This document shows, in pieces, positions 1 through 3,660 of a stretch of DNA of 5,455 bases. This DNA comes from JBKPRX01 sp046734795 (GTDB lineage: Bacteria; Actinomycetota; Thermoleophilia; Gaiellales; Gaiellaceae): contig JBKPRX010000113.1 in the NCBI GenBank assembly GCA_046734795.1, forward strand, positions 1 to 5,455. Direction: 5' to 3'. Position 1 is the stretch's first letter. Every line of letters begins with the position of its first letter. The notes beneath the pieces are model-generated. The model worked only from the letters and a program-made list of their open reading frames with translations. It searched no databases and was not told the DNA's origin. The position numbers were made by a program, and so were the translations under genes.

Positions 1-1
1 C

Positions 2-1030
2 GCGGCTCTCTCCGAGTCGCTGGAGCGCTACCTCCTGCTCGAGGAGCGCGGGCACGACGACTTCGTGCGCCGCTTCCAGCAGACGACCGGCCCGGTCATG
101 GCGAAGGGCGTCGAGGACACGACGTTCTATCGCTACAACCGGTTCGTCGCGCTGAGTGAGGTCGGCGGCAACCCGGGTGCGTGGACGTTGCCGGTCGATG
201 CGTTCCACCTCGCGAACATCGAGCGTGCCGAGCGGTTCCCGCGGCAGCTGCTGACGGCGTTTACGCACGACACGAAGCGCTCGCCCGACGTGCGCGCCCG
301 TCTGCTCGCGCTCACGTGGCACCTCGAGGGGTGGGCGGAGCTCGCGCGGGGCGAGCTCGACTTCCCGGACCGCAACGAGGCGTACTTCGCGCTGCAGACC
401 CTCGTCGGCGCGTGGCCGATCGAGCACGAACGCATGGACGCGTATTTCGAGAAGGCGTTCCGCGAGTCGAAGGTGCGGACGAACTGGCTCGAGCCGGACG
501 AGGAATGGGAGGCACGGATCAAAGAGTGGGCGCGCTCCAAGCGCGACGTCGCCGGCGCGCTCGCGGAGCAGATCCGGGCAGAGGGAGAGCGCATCTCGCT
601 GTCGATGCTCGTCCTCAGGCTGACGAGCCCCGGGGTGCCCGACATCTACCAGGGCGACGAGGTCGAGGCGCTCGCGCTCGTCGACCCGGACAACCGGCGG
701 GCCGTCGACTGGCACCGCCTGGCCGCTCTCCTGGGATCTGGTCGCCAAACGGAACCAGACGAACCAAAGCTGTGGGTCACGTCGCGCCTGCTGGACTTGC
801 GCCGATCGCATCCCGACGCCTTCGCCGGCGGTTACATGCCGGTCGCGGCAGCGCCCGACGTGTGCGCCTTCATGCGCGGGCCGGAGGTGCTCGTCGTCGT
901 TCCGCTCGCGCCGTCCGCATCCCCCGAGGTCGACGTCGCGGGCGAGTGGCACGACGTTCTCGAAGAGCGCTTCCCGTTTCGCGTGTATCTCAACGGGAGA
1001 GTTCTACGTTCTAGTCCAGAACTCGACTAG
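2..1030 (+). CDS. treY: Maltooligosyl trehalose synthase, C-terminal part (5' end outside window)
   Basis: TreY is a cytoplasmic GH13-family enzyme that turns the reducing-end alpha-1,4 linkage of maltooligosaccharides into an alpha,alpha-1,1 linkage; TreZ then releases trehalose. The reading frame is open from base 2 and ends at TAG 1028-1030, giving 342 visible residues of a protein usually about 700-850 long. Visible family motifs are GVEDTTFYRYNRF (visible residues from about 36), HDTKRSPD (89-96, the GH13 region IV block with the conserved His-Asp pair) and SPGVPDIYQGDE (209-220). The usual KRSED reads KRSPD here, a mild deviation. The GTG at 65 is internal, not the start. The last 20 codons are unusual: about half end in A or T, against a strong G/C preference elsewhere. 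The small hydrophobic gene follows after 20 bases and is probably cotranscribed. The identification is secure; treZ is not in the window. Confidence 0.93.
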   Translation, partial: AALSESLERYLLLEERGHDDFVRRFQQTTGPVMAKGVEDTTFYRYNRFVALSEVGGNPGAWTLPVDAFHLANIERAERFPRQLLTAFTHDTKRSPDVRARLLALTWHLEGWAELARGELDFPDRNEAYFALQTLVGAWPIEHERMDAYFEKAFRESKVRTNWLEPDEEWEARIKEWARSKRDVAGALAEQIRAEGERISLSMLVLRLTSPGVPDIYQGDEVEALALVDPDNRRAVDWHRLAALLGSGRQTEPDEPKLWVTSRLLDLRRSHPDAFAGGYMPVAAAPDVCAFMRGPEVLVVVPLAPSASPEVDVAGEWHDVLEERFPFRVYLNGRVLRSSPELD

Positions 1031-1032
1031 AA
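972..1032 (+). promoter_or_regulatory. Cluster of three inverted repeats across the treY stop codon
   Basis: Three perfect inverted repeats lie within 61 bases. TCCCGTT (972-978) pairs with AACGGGA (992-998). GAGTTCT (999-1005) pairs with AGAACTC (1018-1024). TTCTAGTC (1009-1016) pairs with GACTAGAA (1025-1032). The second and third interleave: the 5' arm of the third lies in the loop of the second. They are therefore alternative hairpins or a tight pseudoknot-like fold, though with no bases between arms 1024 and 1025 full simultaneous pairing is sterically doubtful. The third arm contains the treY stop, and the cluster ends six bases before the GGAAGGA ribosome binding site of the next gene. 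No U-run follows, so it is not a classical intrinsic terminator. It could be an RNA switch, a processing or stability element, or a dyad operator. The repeats are seen directly; the function is inferred. Confidence 0.45.
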
Positions 1033-1050
1033 GCTCCGGAAGGATGTGAA

Positions 1051-1200
1051 ATGTCACCACTGCTTCTGATTCTCATCGTGCTGCTGATCCTGTTTGCGAT
1101 CGGCGGCGGTGTATGGATCTCGAACCTGCTCTGGCTGCTGCTCATCGTCGCGCTGATCGTGCTCGTCGTCGGCTTCTTCACGGGCCGACGCGCCGTTTAG
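1051..1200 (+). CDS. Small two-helix hydrophobic membrane protein (49 aa)
   Basis: ATG 1051 is preceded by a strong ribosome binding site, GGAAGGA (1038-1044), six bases upstream, and the frame ends at TAG 1198-1200. The 49-residue product is almost wholly hydrophobic. A first membrane segment spans about residues 4-17, a GGG turn follows at 18-20, then W22, N25 and W28, a second segment spans about 26-43, and the tail TGRRAV is positively charged. Length, two-helix layout and basic end resemble the short 'hydrophobic protein' families common in Actinobacteria and the Lmo0937-like membrane peptides of other bacteria, whose functions are unknown and which are sometimes linked to stress. It sits 20 bases after treY, so cotranscription with a trehalose gene is likely; a role in osmotic or desiccation stress is only a guess. 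The positive-inside rule would place the C-terminus in the cytoplasm. Confidence 0.75.
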   Translation: MSPLLLILIVLLILFAIGGGVWISNLLWLLLIVALIVLVVGFFTGRRAV

Positions 1201-1839
1201 CTAGCGCTTCACTTCTTCTTCCGCGCGGGCGTCGACTTCTTCGGCGCCCGCGCGCGTGAGCGGCGAGTCGTCGCCCCACGCACTCCGCCCTCGCGCCTCG
1301 CGCCATGCCGCGACGGCGTCCTTCTGCCCGCGATAGGCGCGGCCGGCCTCGACGGCGTATGCACGGCCGAGGACTCCGAGCGTCGCGACAGCCCGTCGCG
1401 CACTCGGCGCGTGCTTGCGCATGAGCGCAGCGAGCACGAGCAGAAGTCTCGCCACGGCTGCGAGAAACAACCTTGCACCGAACGCCGTCGCGACAGCAGC
1501 TCCGCGTGCCGCCGTCGCCACCACGCCGAGCCCATCGCGGGCCTGGGCCACGTGGCGCTCCCGCGTCGCGCGGCTGCGCGGGTGCAGGACGACCCTCTCG
1601 TCCCAGGGGTCGACCGACCGAACGCGCGATGCGGGGACGACCGTCGTCAGACCGAGCGCCGCACGCCGTACGGCGAGCACCGCGACGCCGTCCTCGTCGA
1701 CCCTCACGTCGCGCACGACGCCAGGCCCGCTGCGGAGCCCCCGCACGCCGAAGCCGACGCAGTTGTGGAGCCAGTAGCGCGCCACTGGATCGTCGGCGCT
1801 GAACGCGTGCTCGTCGCCGGGCCGCATCGGATTGAGCAT
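1201..1839 (-). CDS. PRC-barrel-like protein with central hydrophobic segment (212 aa)
   Basis: The start is ATG at 1839-1837, with AGGGAG (1850-1845) five bases upstream; this site overlaps the TAG of the preceding DUF6457-like gene, so the two are probably translationally coupled. Codons are strongly G/C-ending in this frame, which supports coding. Residues about 18-86 form a beta-rich domain with the pattern GVVRDVRVDEDG, VLAVRR, TTVVPASRVRSVDP and RVVLHP, resembling PRC-barrel-like domains of Actinobacteria, in which a short barrel ends in a 'VP...V..VDP' stretch. Residues about 103-140 are alanine/valine/leucine-rich and may be one or two membrane helices. The rest is a charged, helical tail ending in Glu/Lys-rich sequence. 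I do not recognise a specific function; PRC-barrel domains occur in RNA processing, photosynthetic reaction centres and many uncharacterised proteins. The stop (CTA at 1201-1203) abuts the stop of the convergent gene. Confidence 0.75.
   Translation of the reverse strand: MLNPMRPGDEHAFSADDPVARYWLHNCVGFGVRGLRSGPGVVRDVRVDEDGVAVLAVRRAALGLTTVVPASRVRSVDPWDERVVLHPRSRATRERHVAQARDGLGVVATAARGAAVATAFGARLFLAAVARLLLVLAALMRKHAPSARRAVATLGVLGRAYAVEAGRAYRGQKDAVAAWREARGRSAWGDDSPLTRAGAEEVDARAEEEVKR
1222..1254 (+). terminator. GC-rich hairpin just past the convergent stops; possible terminator
   Basis: CGCGCGGGCG (1222-1231) and CGCCCGCGCG (1245-1254) are perfect 10-base complements. On the plus-strand transcript the stem extends inward through U1232-G1244, C1233-G1243, G1234-C1242 and A1235-U1241, giving about 14 pairs around a five-base loop (1236-1240). 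It begins 22 bases after the stop of the small hydrophobic gene, where a terminator for the treY transcript would be expected. There is no U-run after it, so it is not a canonical intrinsic terminator; U-less hairpins are often proposed in high-GC Actinobacteria. It is also inside the coding end of the minus-strand gene, so codon constraint in GC-rich DNA is an alternative explanation. Confidence 0.4.
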
Positions 1840-1848
1840 GACAACTCC

Positions 1849-2064
1849 CTACGACGTCGCGCTGCGGACTTCCTCCACGACGGTCGCGAGATCGCGGTCT
1901 CCCTGCAGACGCCCGACGAGGTAGCAGAGCAGCGGGGCGTTCGTCCTGTGCCCGCTTTCGTGAGCGGCGTGCGCGGCGAGGTCGAGCAGGGTCCGCGTCT
2001 CGTCGGCGGAAAGCTCCAGCTCGCCGCCGATCGCCGCCACCGCCTGACGCAGCCACTCGTTCAT
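1849..2064 (-). CDS. DUF6457-like small protein (71 aa)
   Basis: ATG at 2064-2062 opens a 71-residue protein beginning MNEWLRQAVAAIGGELEL and ending at TAG 1851-1849. The MNEWL start, the alternating acidic and leucine helix (ADETRTLLDLAAHAAH) and the later PLLCYLVGRLQG stretch match what I recall of the DUF6457 family, a short actinobacterial domain found alone or beside molybdenum cofactor guanylyltransferases. The setting, divergent from fdhD and mobA, fits that association. Function is unknown; it may assist cofactor transfer or assembly, which is inference. There is no good ribosome binding site, but TATGCT lies six bases before the ATG, so a leaderless mRNA is possible. The same frame stays open upstream with an alternative ATG at 2253 that would add 63 residues including a hydrophobic stretch; the family start favours 2064. 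The next gene starts nine bases after the stop. Confidence 0.72.
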   Translation of the reverse strand: MNEWLRQAVAAIGGELELSADETRTLLDLAAHAAHESGHRTNAPLLCYLVGRLQGDRDLATVVEEVRSATS

Positions 2065-2070
2065 CGCTCG

Positions 2071-2076
2071 AGCATA
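2071..2076 (-). promoter_or_regulatory. Putative -10 element of a leaderless DUF6457-like transcript
   Basis: Read on the minus strand, TATGCT (2076-2071) is followed by CGAGCG and then the ATG at 2064. A -10 box in that position would start transcription at or next to the start codon, giving a leaderless mRNA, which agrees with the lack of a ribosome binding site. No convincing -35 hexamer is seen 16-19 bases upstream, so confidence is low. Confidence 0.25.
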
Positions 2077-2303
2077 GAGACGCGCAGTACTCCGAGCGCC
2101 TCCGGCCTCGTGGCGAGCGGGGCGATCGCGGTATCCGCGCACTCCGTCGGCGAGAGAGGCACCGACCGCCGCGACGAGCGCGGCCGCGACGAGCTCGACT
2201 CGATTCCATTCACCGGCGAGGCGGAGCCAGAGCCAGCAGGCGCGATCCACCATGCGGACCAGGCGGCGACGTGAGTCATGTGCGGAAACCAACGGCGCGC
2301 GCG

Positions 2304-2309
2304 CATAAT
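2304..2309 (+). promoter_or_regulatory. Putative -10 element of a leaderless fdhD transcript
   Basis: CATAAT (2304-2309) matches the TATAAT consensus at five of six positions in otherwise GC-rich DNA and is followed by CGAGCCG and the ATG at 2317. Transcription would begin at or within a base of the fdhD start, again leaderless. No good -35 hexamer is visible around 2281-2287. The spacing and the CGAG(C)CG between box and ATG mirror the divergent gene. Confidence 0.3.
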
Positions 2310-2316
2310 CGAGCCG

Positions 2317-3093
2317 ATGGAAGCGCCGCCGTACTCGACGGCACGCGTCGAGGTCGTGCGCATTCCCGACGGGGCGGCGAACGACGTCGTCGCCGTCGAG
2401 GAGCCGCTCGAGATTCGCATCGGCGGCATGCCGGTCGCAGTGACCATGCGCACGCCCGGGCACGACGAGGAGCTCGCGATCGGCTTTGCTCTGTCGGAAG
2501 GCCTGCGGCCGCACGCCGCTCGTGCGCCCGACGACCTCGCGGCGAACACGATCGAGCTCGACGCGGCGGACTTCGATCCCGAACGCCTGCGGCGGAGCTT
2601 CTACACGTCGTCGTCGTGCGGCGTGTGCGGCAAGGGCGCGCTCGAGGCCGTCGCGGTCGAGGCGCCGCGCGTCGCGAGCGACCTGCACGTCACGGCGGAG
2701 CTCGTCGGCTCGCTGCCGGAGCGGCTGCGCAGCGAGCAGGCGGCGTTCGCGGCAACGGGCGGGCTGCACGCGACAGGCCTGTTCGACGCGGACGGCGAGC
2801 TGCTCGCGCTGCGCGAGGACGTCGGCCGGCACAACGCGATGGACAAGGTGATCGGCCGCGCGTTCCTGGACGGCCGGCTCCCGCTCGCGGACGCGATCCT
2901 CTGCGTCAGCGGCCGGCTCTCGTTCGAGCTCGTGCAGAAGGCCGCGGTCGCGGGTTGCCCGATCCTCGTCGCCGTCGGGGCACCGTCGTCACTCGCGGTC
3001 GAGCTCGCACGCGACCGCGGCGTGACGATCTGCGGCTTCGTGCGCGGCGACCGGATGAACGTCTACACCGAGCCGTGGCGCATCGACCGCTGA
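2317..3093 (+). CDS. fdhD: Formate dehydrogenase accessory sulfurtransferase FdhD
   Basis: FdhD carries sulfur from a cysteine desulfurase (IscS in E. coli) to the bis-MGD cofactor of formate dehydrogenase in the cytoplasm, a step needed for activity. The 258-residue product has the family's landmarks: VAVEEPLEIRIGG (26-38), the sulfur-carrying SSSCGVCGKG loop with Cys101 and Cys104, GGLHATGLFD (148-157), EDVGRHNAMDKVIG (167-180), VSGRLSFELVQKA (197-209) and GFVRGDRMNVYT near the end. Length is normal. ATG 2317 is chosen because it follows a -10-like CATAAT at leaderless spacing and because homologues begin shortly before the first conserved block. ATG 2278 in the same frame would add 13 residues and is the main alternative; neither has a strong ribosome binding site. 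The gene overlaps mobA by 19 bases and precedes the dehydrogenase it would serve. Confidence 0.95.
   Translation: MEAPPYSTARVEVVRIPDGAANDVVAVEEPLEIRIGGMPVAVTMRTPGHDEELAIGFALSEGLRPHAARAPDDLAANTIELDAADFDPERLRRSFYTSSSCGVCGKGALEAVAVEAPRVASDLHVTAELVGSLPERLRSEQAAFAATGGLHATGLFDADGELLALREDVGRHNAMDKVIGRAFLDGRLPLADAILCVSGRLSFELVQKAAVAGCPILVAVGAPSSLAVELARDRGVTICGFVRGDRMNVYTEPWRIDR
2988..3026 (+). repeat. Long inverted repeat inside fdhD
   Basis: CGCGGTCG (2994-3001) pairs perfectly with CGACCGCG (3012-3019) around a ten-base loop. The stem continues outward through a T2993-G3020 wobble and, past a single bulged C3021, through GTCAC (2988-2992) with GTGAC (3022-3026), making about 14 pairs. It lies in the 3' part of fdhD, under codons for the conserved GAPSSLAVELA region and just upstream of the mobA start. 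It may be a coding by-product of GC-rich sequence. Confidence 0.3.
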
Positions 3094-3611
3094 CCGGTGT
3101 CCTGCTCGTCGGCGGCGCGAGCGAGCGGTTCGGCTCGCCGAAGGCGCTTGCGCGCTTCGAAGGCGAAACGCTGGCAGAGCGAGCATGGCGGACGCTCGGC
3201 GAGGCGTGCGAGGAGCGGCTCGCCGTGGGCAAGGTGGGCGAGCTCGAGCTGCCGTTCGACGTGCTCGACGACGGCGTCGACGTGCGCGCGCCGATCACCG
3301 GCGTCGTCGCCGGCCTGCGCGCCGCAGCGAACGACGTCTGCGTCTTTCTGCCGGTGGACTGTCCACGCGTGACGCCGGAGGTCCTGCGGACGCTCGGCGC
3401 CGCGTGCCGTGACGCGGCCGTTACGCCCGAGGGCCCGCTGCCCGGCGCCTGGGCGAGATCCGCGCTGGAGGTCCTCGACCGCCGCCTCCACGAGCGCCGT
3501 CTGGCACTCGTTGACGCCTACCCCGAGCTCGACGTCGCAGAGGTCGCCATCGACCCCAGCCTGGTGGCCGACGCGGACACGTCCGAGGAGCTCGCGCGGC
3601 TCGGTCGGTAG
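3075..3611 (+). CDS. mobA: Molybdenum cofactor guanylyltransferase MobA
   Basis: MobA transfers GMP from GTP to molybdopterin to make the guanine dinucleotide form used by formate dehydrogenases of the DMSO-reductase family. The 178-residue product starts at GTG 3075, the only standard start before the nucleotide-binding loop, which places it 19 bases inside the end of fdhD. The loop LLVGGASERFGSPKAL (10-25) has the expected Gly13-Gly14, Arg18, Gly20 and Lys23. FLPVDCPRV (91-99) holds the metal-binding aspartate, Asp95. The usual GPLAG block appears as APITG (72-76). Length is close to other MobA proteins. No clear ribosome binding site precedes the GTG, so translation is probably coupled to fdhD. 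The frame ends at TAG 3609-3611, 49 bases before the dehydrogenase gene. A MobA-like NTP transferase for another molybdenum enzyme is possible, but the context points to the formate dehydrogenase. Confidence 0.88.
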   Translation: MAHRPLTGVLLVGGASERFGSPKALARFEGETLAERAWRTLGEACEERLAVGKVGELELPFDVLDDGVDVRAPITGVVAGLRAAANDVCVFLPVDCPRVTPEVLRTLGAACRDAAVTPEGPLPGAWARSALEVLDRRLHERRLALVDAYPELDVAEVAIDPSLVADADTSEELARLGR

Positions 3612-3627
3612 ATCGCCTCGCGATACG

Positions 3628-3653
3628 TTTTACCGCCTGCCTCGGCGGTAGAA
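3628..3653 (+). promoter_or_regulatory. Hairpin overlapping the ribosome binding site of the formate dehydrogenase gene
   Basis: TACCGCC (3631-3637) and GGCGGTA (3644-3650) are perfect complements around the six-base loop TGCCTC. The stem extends outward by U3630-G3651, U3629-A3652 and U3628-A3653, giving ten pairs. The 3' arm covers AGAA of the AGAAGG ribosome binding site (3650-3655) that serves the GTG at 3661. When folded, the mRNA would hide much of that site, so it may control translation of the selenoprotein. It has no U-run and is not a terminator in either direction. Pairing is seen; regulation is inferred. Confidence 0.4.
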
Positions 3654-3660
3654 GGCCGAC

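Larger units (their letters stand above)
2065..2316. other. Divergent spacer between DUF6457-like gene and fdhD
   Basis: These 252 bases separate two divergently transcribed units and should hold both promoters. No RNA gene or strong long inverted repeat is seen. A 12-base direct repeat, GCCGCGACGAGC, occurs at 2168-2179 and 2183-2194. On the minus strand it encodes the repeated LVAAALVAAV in the in-frame upstream extension of the DUF6457-like gene (ATG 2253). That extension (hydrophobic residues about 5-33, preserved G/C-ending codons to about position 2120, then a drop) could be a real N-terminal membrane segment, a remnant of another membrane gene, or chance. The 2253 ATG lacks a ribosome binding site. 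Confidence 0.4.

Noticed and set aside
737..759. Inverted repeat TCTGGT/ACCAGA in treY
   Set aside because: Only six pairs with an 11-base loop inside a coding linker; weak and easily fortuitous.
1044..1049. ATGTGA start-stop pair just before the small hydrophobic gene
   Set aside because: Its ATG overlaps the ribosome binding site of the real start, leaving no usable site of its own; most likely chance.
1411..2274. 287-residue plus-strand open frame
   Set aside because: It is antisense to the PRC-like and DUF6457-like genes, both of which have better codon patterns and recognisable domains or coupling signals. Its composition is shadow-like.
2061..2279. Minus-strand 72-residue frame ending in an ATGA overlap with the DUF6457-like start
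   Set aside because: The ATGA overlap is tempting as translational coupling, but the product is a serine-rich sequence without structure or family features, and the codon pattern does not fit this genome.
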